A stretch of DNA of 44,107 bases, taken from positions 1 through 44,107 of the forward strand of contig CACYAW010000008.1 of assembly GCA_902772455.1 (NCBI GenBank). Direction: 5' to 3'. The first letter of the stretch is position 1; each line of letters opens with the position of its first letter. Positions 16,134 through 24,607 of the stretch are shown here, one piece after another. Source of the stretch: an uncultured Bacteroidales bacterium (GTDB lineage: Bacteria > Bacteroidota > Bacteroidia > Bacteroidales > Muribaculaceae). The notes beneath the pieces are model-generated. The model had not been told where the DNA came from. It searched no databases and saw only the letters and a program-made list of their open reading frames with translations. A program made the position numbers and the translations under genes.

Positions 16134-18107
16134 TTAGTTGTTTTTTGTATTGGAGGATGGGAGTAGTCGGTTTTCGTTCATGCGGGACATGTATTGCTGG
16201 ATAAGGGCTTTGATGAACTGCTCCATGGGTTGCTGTTCAGGCAGTTGGCCAACCAGGTTGTTTTTCAGTAGTTTGTCGGTCTTGAAACGATAGACGGCGG
16301 TGGTCTTTGTGCCGTCGAACTGGAGCAACAGGTCGCCCTTGGCCAGCTGATAGATGCCTGCGTTGTAGTTGAAGGCCCACGTGCCTGACGGGTCGGCGGC
16401 GAGCACATCGTCTCCAAAGGCCAGGTAAGGCTTGCTGTAGCCCAGCAGATGCAGCAAGGTGGGCGTGATGTCGGTCTGCTGGACGATGACATCGTCGCGC
16501 AGCATGGGCGCTAAGGTGCCGTCGGGCGTGAAGAAGATGATGGGTATGCTGTACAGGCCCAAATCGGTCTTGTAATCCTCGTGGCTAGCCTGGTTGGTAT
16601 GGTCGGCTACAAGGACAAAGATGGTGTTCTGGTACCACGGCTCGCGGCTGGCGCGCTCAAAGAAACGGCGCAGTGCCAGATCGGTGTATCGCACACACTT
16701 GTGGATGGGCTGGCCGCCCTCGTCAAGCAGGCTGTCGCGGTACTGCTCGGGCACGTTGAAGGGGTGATGGGACGAGGCGGTGAACACGGTGGCCAGGAAG
16801 GGCTGCTTCATCTCCTCGATATTGTCGAGCGTGAACTGCAGGAAGGGCTCGTCCCAGATGGCCCACTTGCCGTCAAAATCGTCCATTCCATCGTATTTTT
16901 TCGACATGCAGTACTCGTCCAGGCCATAGTAACGTTCATAGCCGATGCTGTGGGCATAGGCGCTGAAGCCCATCGAGATGTTGTGCCCGCCGTGGAAGAA
17001 GGCGGTGCTGTAGCCCTCACGGTCCAGCATCGACGAGATGCCGTCCACGTCGTTGAGCGAGGCCGGCGTGAGGAAGAACGACTCGACCATCATGGGAAGA
17101 CCCGACAGGATCGAGGGCATGGCGTCCATGCTGATGCGGCCGTTGGCGTAGCTGTACTTAAAAGTCAGCGACTGTGTAATCAAGCTGTCGATAAAAGGCA
17201 TATACCCCTTGTACTGGCCGCCGTCCAGGTCGGGGTTGAGCGATCCGATGTATTCTTTGCCCATACTCTCGACGATGAGGATGACGACGTTCTTGCCCGG
17301 GTGGCTTAACTCATCGGTCACGGGATGGCCGTGAACGGGGCTGTAGATGGACTCCATCTGTGCGGTGGGCATGTAGTCGGGCGTGACAAAGGCCTTCTTG
17401 CCGATGCTGCGGATCATCGAGAACGGCGTGTTCAACACCACCGAGGCCTCGACAGGACGGTTGACGAACTCGTTGGCATTGCTGATGGTGATGGGGCGTG
17501 TGCCTGCCGTGACGCTGCCGCGGATGCCCACAATGGCCAGCGGCACCATTACCAGCAAGGCGATGGCTTGGGATACATAGTACTGAAAACCAAACCGATA
17601 GACCTCCAGCCTGGGCTTGGTATAACAACGCCACAAGATGAATACCAGCGCGATGAATGCCAGCACCAGGTACCAGTGGCGGACAAATTCGGTCAAAATG
17701 ATGGACGTGATGTTGCCCTCGTTGGCAAACTCGGTAAAGACCATGACTGTCGAGCGGCGGCCCGTGTACTGGAAATAGACGGCGTCCATCAGGTTGCTGG
17801 CGATGGCAATGGCATTCGTCAATACAAAGAGCCACTTGATGCCCTTGTGGAAGGCCCGGCGCTCCTTGAGGTGCAGCGGCAGCAGCATGAGTGCCAGATA
17901 GAGGCCATTGATGTAGAGCAGTGCCGAGGTGTCGAACACCAGCGCCCCGTGCAGCATGCTCTTGAGCAGCGGCCACGACATATATGGCGCAAAGGTGGAC
18001 CAGTTCTCAAAAAAGAACGCTACCCTCGGCAGCATCCACACGAGATAGGCCACCAGCATATTCAGCACTGCGGCTCCGATATTACTATGAATCAACTTCT
18101 TCCACAT
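16134..18107 (-). CDS. LtaS-like sulfatase/alkaline-phosphatase-superfamily membrane protein
   Basis: Membrane enzyme of 657 residues (from the ATG at 18107; a TTG at 18128 would add seven). Five membrane helices (about 13-33, 60-80, 93-113, 147-163, 180-200) precede an extracytoplasmic catalytic domain, the same plan as lipoteichoic acid synthase and related phosphoglycerol or phosphoethanolamine transferases. Metal-site residues visible are Glu280 (VILIVESMGKEY), candidate nucleophile Ser326 (YANGRISMDAMPS, where LtaS has Thr), and Asp502-His503 (VLVADHTN). Gram-negative bacteria lack LTA, so the acceptor may be a glycan, lipid or capsule; that is open. It is the last gene of a leftward three-gene run beginning with the GH3-like gene. 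Confidence 0.88.
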   Translation of the reverse strand: MWKKLIHSNIGAAVLNMLVAYLVWMLPRVAFFFENWSTFAPYMSWPLLKSMLHGALVFDTSALLYINGLYLALMLLPLHLKERRAFHKGIKWLFVLTNAIAIASNLMDAVYFQYTGRRSTVMVFTEFANEGNITSIILTEFVRHWYLVLAFIALVFILWRCYTKPRLEVYRFGFQYYVSQAIALLVMVPLAIVGIRGSVTAGTRPITISNANEFVNRPVEASVVLNTPFSMIRSIGKKAFVTPDYMPTAQMESIYSPVHGHPVTDELSHPGKNVVILIVESMGKEYIGSLNPDLDGGQYKGYMPFIDSLITQSLTFKYSYANGRISMDAMPSILSGLPMMVESFFLTPASLNDVDGISSMLDREGYSTAFFHGGHNISMGFSAYAHSIGYERYYGLDEYCMSKKYDGMDDFDGKWAIWDEPFLQFTLDNIEEMKQPFLATVFTASSHHPFNVPEQYRDSLLDEGGQPIHKCVRYTDLALRRFFERASREPWYQNTIFVLVADHTNQASHEDYKTDLGLYSIPIIFFTPDGTLAPMLRDDVIVQQTDITPTLLHLLGYSKPYLAFGDDVLAADPSGTWAFNYNAGIYQLAKGDLLLQFDGTKTTAVYRFKTDKLLKNNLVGQLPEQQPMEQFIKALIQQYMSRMNENRLLPSSNTKNN

Positions 18108-18130
18108 GGTGGATAGGTTATTAAGCAATT

Positions 18131-19231
18131 CTATTGATTATCGTTTAGAAAAGAACAAAACTCATCCAATGATTTTTGAATAACCTCTTTGGGAATCAGT
18201 TGCCGGTGATACTCAGCGACCATGGTGGGACTCATGCTCCGGTTCATTGCATATTCGACTACATGATGATCAGCAGACTGGCAAAGAAGAATACCGATAC
18301 TAGGATTCTCATTACTTCGTTTTACATCTCTGTCTAGAGCTTCGAGATAGAATTCGAGTTGGCCGACATATTCGGGCTTAAATTGCTTTGCTTTTAATTC
18401 AATGGCGATCAGGCATTGCAAACCTCTGTGGTAAAAAAGCAAATCGATTTTAAAAGTTGAACCACCCACCTTAATCGGGAATTCACTATCGACAAACAAA
18501 AAATCTTTCCCTAATTCCAAAACGAACTGCTTGATGTGTTCTAGAATCCCTTTGTGTAGGCGCTTCTCGTTGTGTCTAATCGGTAAACTCAGGAAATCCA
18601 GGAAAGCCCTGTCCTTGATAAGAGCTGGAGCTTGTGGGTAAACCATTTTCAAACCTGATGAAAAATTAGTTTTATCACCTCCAATCAAAGAACCATAGGT
18701 ATCATTCAAGATGCACCGCTTCAATTCTTTGTTATTCAATCGCTCTTTATAGGTATAGAGTATATAGAAAATTCTCTTTTCTATTGTTTTACAGTGAGTT
18801 AAAATCTCGACGTGGTTAGAAAAAGTAGTGAGTAGGAGAATCTGTGGTAATTGTGCAGATGACATCTGCACAATTATGTCTTTATTCTGTGCAGTTTCGG
18901 TCTGCACAAATTCGGGTAGAGCCAATCCTTGGACCTTGTCTACAAATTCATCACAGGAATACTCGTTGTAAAACATAGCCATGTTATACAGATTCCTGCG
19001 GCTGTATCCTTTTAAGGAGGGATCCTGTGTTCGCAAGTATTCTGAAAGCAGCGTTACCACCTTACTTCCCCATTCATTACTCTTTAACCGCTGGGATACA
19101 AGTTTCCCGACTTCCCAGCTCATCATCAAGGATTCCTCATTAACGCTTTGTAATGCTCTTGACCGATGAAACTGGATTATGTGAAGAACTTCTTCAAACT
19201 GTTTTTCTCTATTCTCTAGTTTGTTGTTCAT
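18131..19231 (-). CDS. YhcG/DUF1016-type PDDEXK nuclease
   Basis: Protein of 366 residues. The N-terminal DUF1016 part (MSWEVGKLVSQRL, then YSRRNLYNMAMFYNEY) is followed by the C-terminal PDDEXK nuclease domain: Asp263 (FKIDLLFYHRGL), Glu278 and Lys280 (AIELKAKQF), Gln291 (GQLEFYL). Members are common near restriction or defence genes and are predicted nucleases; an exact role is not settled. Here it sits between two long GC-richer genes, 11 bases after the GH3-like stop and 23 bases before the sulfatase-like ATG. Its lower GC and accessory family suggest it entered an existing operon. No methylase or restriction partner is in the window. Confidence 0.9.
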   Translation of the reverse strand: MNNKLENREKQFEEVLHIIQFHRSRALQSVNEESLMMSWEVGKLVSQRLKSNEWGSKVVTLLSEYLRTQDPSLKGYSRRNLYNMAMFYNEYSCDEFVDKVQGLALPEFVQTETAQNKDIIVQMSSAQLPQILLLTTFSNHVEILTHCKTIEKRIFYILYTYKERLNNKELKRCILNDTYGSLIGGDKTNFSSGLKMVYPQAPALIKDRAFLDFLSLPIRHNEKRLHKGILEHIKQFVLELGKDFLFVDSEFPIKVGGSTFKIDLLFYHRGLQCLIAIELKAKQFKPEYVGQLEFYLEALDRDVKRSNENPSIGILLCQSADHHVVEYAMNRSMSPTMVAEYHRQLIPKEVIQKSLDEFCSFLNDNQ

Positions 19232-19242
19232 GTTTGGTGTAT

Positions 19243-20760
19243 TTACTGGTCAATTAGAGCAAGCATCTGTTCGATGATTTTGCGGTTGTTGCTCAGGCGG
19301 GGAACCTTGCGCTGGCCGCCCAGTTTGCCGGTGGAGGCCAGCCAGCGGTCGAATAGTCCCGCAGGTGCGACTACCAGCGACGGTGGGGCCAGGAATATGT
19401 CGCCTGTGCGCTTGGCGTCGTAGTCGCTGTTGACCTCTCGCAGGTGCTGATCAAGCAGTTGCATGAAACGGTCCTTGTCCTGAGGCTCGCGGGCAAACTC
19501 AACGAGCCACTGGTGATGGCCTTTTTTGCCATCCTGGGCATAAACCGGTGCAGCGGTATAATTGAGTACCTCGGCACCCGTCTCCTTTTCGGCCATTGCG
19601 ATGGCGTGGTCGGCATTGTGCACCATCAGCTCTTCGCCGAAGGCGTTGATAAAGCTGCGTGTGCGACCCGCGATGGTGATTTTCACGGGATTGAGCTGCT
19701 CGACCTTTACAGTGTCGCCCAGACGGTAACGCCACAGGCCGTTAGCGGCGGTGATGATGAGCTCATAGGTGCGTCCGGCCTCAATCTCCCAAATCGGGAA
19801 GACCTCGGGCGTCTCGCTGTCGCTCTCCTCTACAGGGAGGAACTCGTAGAACACACCCACGTCAAGCAGCAACAGCATCGCTTCGGTCGACCAGTCGCTC
19901 TGCACGGCAAAGAAACCCTCGCTGGCATTGTAGGTGTCCAAGAAGTGCATCTTGGACATGTCGCAAATCTGTTCATATTGCTGCCTGTATGGCTCAAAGG
20001 CAATGCCGCCGTGGAAGAATACCTCCAGGTTGGGCCACACCTCGTGGATGCTCGATTTTCCGCTCTTCTTGAGCACTTCGCGCAGGACGGTGAGGAACCA
20101 TGAGGGCACACCGCTCAGGTTGGTCACATTCTGGCCGATAGAGGCATTGACGATGAGGGGCAGCTTTTCGTTCCAGTCTTCTAAGAGGGCCACTTGCTTG
20201 CTGGGAATGCGCGCCAGATTGGCAAGGGGGTTCATGTTCTCGATGAGGTTGGCACTCAGGTCCCCTACCCTCACCCCGGGTTTCAACTGCAGGTTGTTGG
20301 CAAAACTGCCTCCCAGAATCAAGGCTTTTCCCGAAAAGATGCGGCTGCCGGGATTCAAATTCAGGTAATGGGACACGACATCGCTGGCTCCGGGATAATG
20401 GTTCCACTGGAACGATTCGCGCGTGATAGGGATGTACTTGCTGCGACCGTCGCTGGTGCCCGATGACTGCGCGAAATTCATGCAGCGCCCTGGCCACAGT
20501 TCATCCTTGATGCCGTTAACCATGCGCATGATTTGAGGGCGCAGGTCTTCATAGGAATATAACGGCAACGTTGACGCAAACTGCCGGTAAGTCCTGATGG
20601 ACGAAAAGTCATATTTGCGCCCGATGCGCGTCAAAGCCGCTTTCTCGATCAGGCGCACCAGCTCACCCTGTTGCACCGCATCGGCATGGTCGATGTAGCG
20701 CGCATGCTCCTGCAAGCGGCTCAGGAAATGGTTGCGGACGATAGGCGTGAAGTCGAACAT
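19243..20760 (-). CDS. GH3-family adenylate-forming enzyme
   Basis: Protein of 505 residues of the GH3 group (auxin-responsive promoter family), which in plants joins amino acids to carboxylic acids via acyl-adenylates. Visible are the ATP-binding segment NFAQSSGTSDGRSKYIPIT, the DTYNASEGFFAVQ motif, and the ANGLWRYRLGDTVKV motif, as expected for adenylate-forming enzymes. Bacterial members are widespread in Bacteroidota with unknown substrates. The ATG at 20760 was chosen over a GTG at 20793 because TAATTTTG lies inside that extension, 6 bases before the ATG. It is the first gene of the leftward run with the nuclease and LtaS-like genes; a role in envelope-lipid or metabolite conjugation is speculation. 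Confidence 0.88.
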   Translation of the reverse strand: MFDFTPIVRNHFLSRLQEHARYIDHADAVQQGELVRLIEKAALTRIGRKYDFSSIRTYRQFASTLPLYSYEDLRPQIMRMVNGIKDELWPGRCMNFAQSSGTSDGRSKYIPITRESFQWNHYPGASDVVSHYLNLNPGSRIFSGKALILGGSFANNLQLKPGVRVGDLSANLIENMNPLANLARIPSKQVALLEDWNEKLPLIVNASIGQNVTNLSGVPSWFLTVLREVLKKSGKSSIHEVWPNLEVFFHGGIAFEPYRQQYEQICDMSKMHFLDTYNASEGFFAVQSDWSTEAMLLLLDVGVFYEFLPVEESDSETPEVFPIWEIEAGRTYELIITAANGLWRYRLGDTVKVEQLNPVKITIAGRTRSFINAFGEELMVHNADHAIAMAEKETGAEVLNYTAAPVYAQDGKKGHHQWLVEFAREPQDKDRFMQLLDQHLREVNSDYDAKRTGDIFLAPPSLVVAPAGLFDRWLASTGKLGGQRKVPRLSNNRKIIEQMLALIDQ

Positions 20761-20766
20761 AGTTCG

Positions 20767-20774
20767 CAAAATTA
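20767..20774 (-). promoter_or_regulatory. -7 element directly before the GH3 gene
   Basis: TAATTTTG on the minus strand ends 6 bases before the ATG. A TTG lies 18 bases further upstream (20795-20793). The spacing implies a leaderless or near-leaderless transcript. Confidence 0.65.
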
Positions 20775-20959
20775 CTAATAAACCCCGAAACACAACTCTA
20801 ACATGCTAGGAAAAATCAAGAAAAACGCTTGCGTTGTCGATGAAAACATGCTCTTTGGCGTTTGATTTGGCCATTCGGGTGGTTTCAATGTCTCACAGGC
20901 ATGAAATATGCAGATTGAGGGTTGATTAGTCGATTATTTATGAATATTTGTCTAAAAAA

Positions 20960-20991
20960 TTTGCAGCAGTTCATCAATAAGACTAATTTTG
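20960..20991 (+). promoter_or_regulatory. Promoter of the small secreted protein gene
   Basis: TTTG at 20960-20963 and TAATTTTG at 20984-20991 are exactly 20 bases apart. The leader is about 35 bases. Confidence 0.7.
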
Positions 20992-21030
20992 AGGCAACAA
21001 ATATTTATAAACAGTTAAAACATACGCACT

Positions 21031-21627
21031 ATGAAAAGGTTTATCTTAACAATGGTGGCAGTGCTGACCCTTGGGGCGGCCGCCAATGCGATGAGTTACA
21101 AGTCGGCCCGCGATCAGGCTTTCTTCCTGACCGACAAGATGGCCTATGAACTTGGACTGAGTGACGACCAGTATAATGCCGTGTTTGAAATCAATATGGA
21201 TTACATCATGTGTCTGGACGTGTATGATGACATCTTCGGCACCTTCTGGACCCGTCGCAATAACGAACTCAGGTTTGTGCTTTCACCTGCACAATACCAG
21301 TACTACATGCAGTTGGAGTACTTCTATCGCCCTGTCTCGTGGGAGAACAAGAAGTTTGTGTTCACCATCTATAACCGGTATCCCAAGAACCGCTACTATC
21401 GTGCTGCACCTCCGGGCTATCAGGTTTATAAGGGTTCCAACCGCTACTTTGACCACAGTGCATACAACGGACGCACCTTTGGCGCTCCCTCTGACAGATC
21501 GCAGCCCAAGCCTAGCGTGAGCACTCCCAGGAGCCAGCCCGGCAGCAGGAGCCAGCCTGGTATGATGACCAAAAAGCAGGCCGTCAATCAAGGCAAGCAG
21601 CAGATGAACAAACCGCCTCGCCGTTAA
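21031..21627 (+). CDS. Small secreted protein with basic Gln/Pro/Ser-rich tail
   Basis: Exported protein of 198 residues (signal peptide 1-20, AANA before Met21). The mature part begins with helices including SYKSARDQAFFLTDKMAYELGLSDDQYNAVFEINMDY. The L-S-D-D-Q-Y-N-A-V pattern resembles periplasmic Spy/CpxP-like or related LTxxQ proteins. An aromatic middle (YYMQLEYFYRPVSW, NRYPKNRYYRAAPPGY) leads to a low-complexity basic tail (SQPGSRSQPG, KQQMNKPPRR). No catalytic motif is visible. It has its own promoter and terminator, so it is a single-gene unit. Function unknown; the Spy-like resemblance is weak. Confidence 0.72.
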   Translation: MKRFILTMVAVLTLGAAANAMSYKSARDQAFFLTDKMAYELGLSDDQYNAVFEINMDYIMCLDVYDDIFGTFWTRRNNELRFVLSPAQYQYYMQLEYFYRPVSWENKKFVFTIYNRYPKNRYYRAAPPGYQVYKGSNRYFDHSAYNGRTFGAPSDRSQPKPSVSTPRSQPGSRSQPGMMTKKQAVNQGKQQMNKPPRR

Positions 21628-21653
21628 CATTCAGGCAGGAGACATAAAAATCA

Positions 21654-21682
21654 GGGGAAGGCCTTCATCGCCTTCCCCTTTT
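21654..21682 (+). terminator. Strong terminator after the small secreted protein
   Basis: GGGGAAGGC and GCCTTCCCC (perfect 9-bp stem, 7-base loop) are followed by TTTT. It lies between convergent genes. Confidence 0.9.
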
Positions 21683-21705
21683 CGTTGTAATGATCAGATG
21701 ACCTA

Positions 21706-22317
21706 CTATTTCTTGAGTTCAAAGCCCACCATCACGTCCTCGTAATTGTCGAGAAGCGTAGATAGGGCTTTAATGGCCGAGCTGTCGCTGAAACGGCCCA
21801 TCAGGCTCAGGAGCTTCAGCAATTTGTCTGCATCAAAGGTGAGATGCAGTTTCTTTCCGTCGCGCCTGAGGTTGGCACTAAGGGGAACGCCATGCCACTT
21901 GAAGGAGATTTTCTCGGTCGTCGGGTTATAATTGTAGGTACCCTTAAGGCCCATTCCAAACATCTTTACCGAGCAAGAACCGTCAGCATCGAACTCGAAT
22001 TGGGGACGGGCTTTATCGAGTCCAATCTGCTTGAAGGCATTCTTGAGCTTTTTCTTCAACTTGCTCTTGGCGATAGGCTTAGCTATGCCTGAGAGCATAT
22101 TCCTGCCGCTCATGCCAACGCTAGGCCCGTTATATTTCCACTCACCCTGCAGGGCACGGTTAATCCTCAGTGTCTCGTTGGCGATATCGTCATCGGTCAC
22201 TGTAAACACCTCACTAGGAGACAGGTCTCGTGTATTGTGTCGTGAGGAACTGCAGCTGCTGGTCACGGGAAGCATCATAGCTGCCATGACAAGAAAAATC
22301 GTTACTAATCGTTTCAT
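21706..22317 (-). CDS. DUF4923-type lipoprotein
   Basis: Lipoprotein of 203 residues with lipobox TSSC. The start is the ATG at 22317; a TTG at 22338 lies inside the -7 element TAAATTTG and is unlikely. After an SSSR linker comes a region typical of DUF4923 (LQGEWKYNGPSVGMSG..., a hydrophobic/Lys-rich helix SGIAKPIAKSKLKKKLKNAFKQIG, then FEFDADGSCSVKMFGMGLKGTYNYNPTTEKISFKW) and a small beta-domain with LHLTFDADKLLKLLS. The family is restricted to Bacteroidota and its function is unknown. The gene stands alone. Confidence 0.8.
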   Translation of the reverse strand: MKRLVTIFLVMAAMMLPVTSSCSSSRHNTRDLSPSEVFTVTDDDIANETLRINRALQGEWKYNGPSVGMSGRNMLSGIAKPIAKSKLKKKLKNAFKQIGLDKARPQFEFDADGSCSVKMFGMGLKGTYNYNPTTEKISFKWHGVPLSANLRRDGKKLHLTFDADKLLKLLSLMGRFSDSSAIKALSTLLDNYEDVMVGFELKK

Positions 22318-22335
22318 CGCATTCAAATTTTGGTG

Positions 22336-22343
22336 CAAATTTA
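22336..22343 (-). promoter_or_regulatory. -7 element for the DUF4923 gene
   Basis: TAAATTTG on the minus strand, 18 bases before the ATG at 22317. It decides against the TTG start. Confidence 0.55.
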
Positions 22344-22396
22344 ACTCAATTATCCAAAAAACAGGCAGAAAGGGAGCATAGAAAGAAAAAAAATAT

Positions 22397-22432
22397 TACC
22401 TTTGCAGATTGTCAACAGTTTGAGAACTGTTG
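22397..22432 (+). promoter_or_regulatory. Promoter and 5'-terminal hairpin of the glycosyltransferase gene
   Basis: TACCTTTG (-7) is at 22397-22404. Near the predicted start of the mRNA is a perfect hairpin CAACAGTT-TGAG-AACTGTTG (22413-22432), followed by AAGGAGTG. The leader is about 70-75 bases, longer than its neighbours'. The hairpin may protect the 5' end or be a regulatory leader. Confidence 0.6.
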
Positions 22433-22483
22433 AAGGAGTGAATCAATAACTAACCAGGACAAAACGACAAAACATAAAGAATT

Positions 22484-23626
22484 ATGGTAGTAGGTTACGG
22501 TGGTCGCAAGATTATCATGGAGAATGACGATACGTCTTACTATGGACGCATCCTGATTAAGGCTTTGGCAAAGAATTATCCTGATAATTACTACATCCTG
22601 TACTCTCCCAAGAACGAGTCAAACAAGCGTCTCACGGCATTGTTCAACGAGGACAGTGTGCGTGTGAAATTCCCCCGCAATTATGTTCACAGCAAGAGCC
22701 GTTGGTACACGGGAAGCGGCATTGTCAGGTCGGCAAAGGGTCATGGCGTGAACACGTTCCATGGCATTGACGATGGTATAGCATCGGGTTTTGCAGGCAG
22801 CAATTTCCCCACGGTGTTTACCATGACCGACCCCTTGTATCATTGTGCCAATGGGTGGGTAGAACGCATGCTCATGCAGCGCCGTGCGCGCAAGGCTTGC
22901 AAGATTGCCAAGCGTGTCATTGCCCTCAATGAGGTGGACCGTCAAGCCATCATCGACCACTATCATGTGAATCCCGACAATGTCGAAGTGGTACATCCCT
23001 GCTTCTTTGACGGATGTGATGATTCGGTTCCCGACAACATGTTCGAGATCCTGCGCGAGAAGTATCACCTGCCCCAAAAGTTTATTTTGTATAAGGGACG
23101 CCTTGACAAGGATGATAACCTCATTGAGGCGATGAAGCTCATCCACGAGTTGCGCAATCGCAAGATTTCTGTTGTGATGATTGGCTACCGCACCGACTTC
23201 TTTGATCATGTCATCAAGGAGGAGGCTCACAATCTGCACATATTCCACCGCTTCAAACAGGTGGACAAGGTGCACCAGGCCGACCTTACTGCCGTGTGCA
23301 AAATGGCTCAGGCCGTTATTCTCCCCACTTCTGAACGCTCACGTGACCTCTTCAAGATTATCAATGCACAGCGCAGTGGAGCCCTCGTTATCTGCAAAGA
23401 CTCGGCCAAAGCGCGTGAATTTGGTGCTGACGGTGTCATCTACTATGATAGCCCTCATGACGGTGCCGAGAAACTGAGTGATGTTCTGGAGGATGAAAAC
23501 AGGAGAGCTGAGATTCTGAAAGCTGCTTATGCCAATACCGAACGCTTTACGGCAAAGGAGTTGGCCGATCACATGATTCATATCTACAGGTCAGTATTGA
23601 CTCATCGTCGCCTCTACATCGAGTAA
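22484..23626 (+). CDS. Glycosyltransferase, GT-B fold (GT4-like)
   Basis: Cytoplasmic or membrane-associated glycosyltransferase of 380 residues. The N-terminal half begins VVGYGGRKIIMENDDTSYYGRIL and contains FHGIDDG; the C-terminal half carries FILYKGRLDKDDNLIEA and ILPTSERSRDLFKIINAQRSGA, the donor-binding region of GT4-like enzymes, in which an E-x7-E pattern is loosely kept. No signal or membrane helix is seen. Donor and acceptor are unknown; it may act in capsule, O-glycan or lipopolysaccharide assembly, although it is not inside a polysaccharide cluster here. It is a single-gene unit with its own promoter and a strong terminator. Confidence 0.85.
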   Translation: MVVGYGGRKIIMENDDTSYYGRILIKALAKNYPDNYYILYSPKNESNKRLTALFNEDSVRVKFPRNYVHSKSRWYTGSGIVRSAKGHGVNTFHGIDDGIASGFAGSNFPTVFTMTDPLYHCANGWVERMLMQRRARKACKIAKRVIALNEVDRQAIIDHYHVNPDNVEVVHPCFFDGCDDSVPDNMFEILREKYHLPQKFILYKGRLDKDDNLIEAMKLIHELRNRKISVVMIGYRTDFFDHVIKEEAHNLHIFHRFKQVDKVHQADLTAVCKMAQAVILPTSERSRDLFKIINAQRSGALVICKDSAKAREFGADGVIYYDSPHDGAEKLSDVLEDENRRAEILKAAYANTERFTAKELADHMIHIYRSVLTHRRLYIE

Positions 23627-23646
23627 TTGAGACGACTCACCCAATA

Positions 23647-23691
23647 CAAGCGGCAATAGACGTAAACTAATGAAACGTCTGTTGCCGCTTG
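23647..23691. terminator. Hairpin between the glycosyltransferase and nadK
   Basis: CAAGCGGCAATAGACGT pairs with ACGTCTGTTGCCGCTTG (one wobble) around an 11-base loop. It lies between convergent genes and may serve both. Confidence 0.8.
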
Positions 23692-23720
23692 ACTTATCAA
23701 TTGAGGCTATGTTTGTGGTA

Positions 23721-24593
23721 TCACCGCTTATCGGTGCCCCAGAGGAGTTTCTGGCGCAGGGTGCTTGCAAAGTTATTGCCTGCAAGCTGAACCACACGGG
23801 CGCAGTGGTCGGCGCGATTGATGGTCAGCGTTGAACCTGTGGGGCAAAGGGTGACCTCGCCGTCGATACTCACTTCGTAATGGGTGGCGCGCGTGTGGGT
23901 GCGCACCACGATGATGCTGTCGTCGCGAACGACAAGAGGACGCATCGTCAACGAGTGGGGAGAGATGGGAGACAGTACCAGGCAAGATGTGGTGGGCTCC
24001 AGAATAGGGCCGCCAACGCTCATGTTATAGGCCGTTGAACCCGTGGGGGTGCTCACGATCAAGCCATCACCGCGATAGGTGGTGAGGATGTGGCTGCGCA
24101 AACGGGTTTCCATATCCAGCATCGATGACGTGTCATGGCGCAGGATGGCCACCTCGTTGAGCGCCCACGGGTGGGGAATGTCCACCTGGTCGCACTCGAC
24201 TTGCAGCATCGTGCGTTCCTCGATGCGGTAATTCCCCGCAAGCACCTCGTCGATGACTTTGCGGTTCTCGTCGAGATGCCCCGTGGTGAGATAGCCCAGA
24301 CGCCCCAGGTTGATGCCCAGGATGGGCATGCCCTGCCGTGACACCCACATGGCAGTGGTGAGGAATGTGCCGTCACCACCCAGCGAGAGGGCCATGTCGG
24401 CCTCGGGCACTTCACTTGCTTCAAACGAGGCAATACCGTCGCTGTTACCATAACCCAAATAATCCAGATACTCACGCTCCACTGCTATGTCTAGACCGTG
24501 TTGGCGCAGGTATTCTAGCAATGCCTTGACGTCGTTGGTGTCGTCGCGCTGATAGGTGTTTCCAAAAATGACGAAGCGTTTCATCTTAATCAT
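23721..24593 (-). CDS. nadK: NAD kinase
   Basis: Cytoplasmic enzyme of 290 residues that phosphorylates NAD to NADP using ATP or polyphosphate. The signature GGDGTFL is at 72-78. Other family motifs are LGINLGRLGYLT, the ALNEVAI segment carrying the substrate-binding NE, the STPTGSTAYNMSVGGP loop and, near the end, SIDGEVT. An ATG three codons further (24584; MKRFVIFGN) is an equally good start. It lies 14 bases after the uvrC stop and is the last gene of the leftward housekeeping run. Confidence 0.96.
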   Translation of the reverse strand: MIKMKRFVIFGNTYQRDDTNDVKALLEYLRQHGLDIAVEREYLDYLGYGNSDGIASFEASEVPEADMALSLGGDGTFLTTAMWVSRQGMPILGINLGRLGYLTTGHLDENRKVIDEVLAGNYRIEERTMLQVECDQVDIPHPWALNEVAILRHDTSSMLDMETRLRSHILTTYRGDGLIVSTPTGSTAYNMSVGGPILEPTTSCLVLSPISPHSLTMRPLVVRDDSIIVVRTHTRATHYEVSIDGEVTLCPTGSTLTINRADHCARVVQLAGNNFASTLRQKLLWGTDKR

Positions 24594-24607
24594 TGATATT
24601 TTGGTGT

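Noticed and set aside
16581-17309. Rightward frame of 242 codons opposite the LtaS-like gene
   Set aside because: No family features; it mirrors the codon pattern of the well-supported leftward gene.
20761-20793. GTG start adding 11 residues to the GH3 protein
   Set aside because: The extension contains the -7 element, so the mRNA would start after it.
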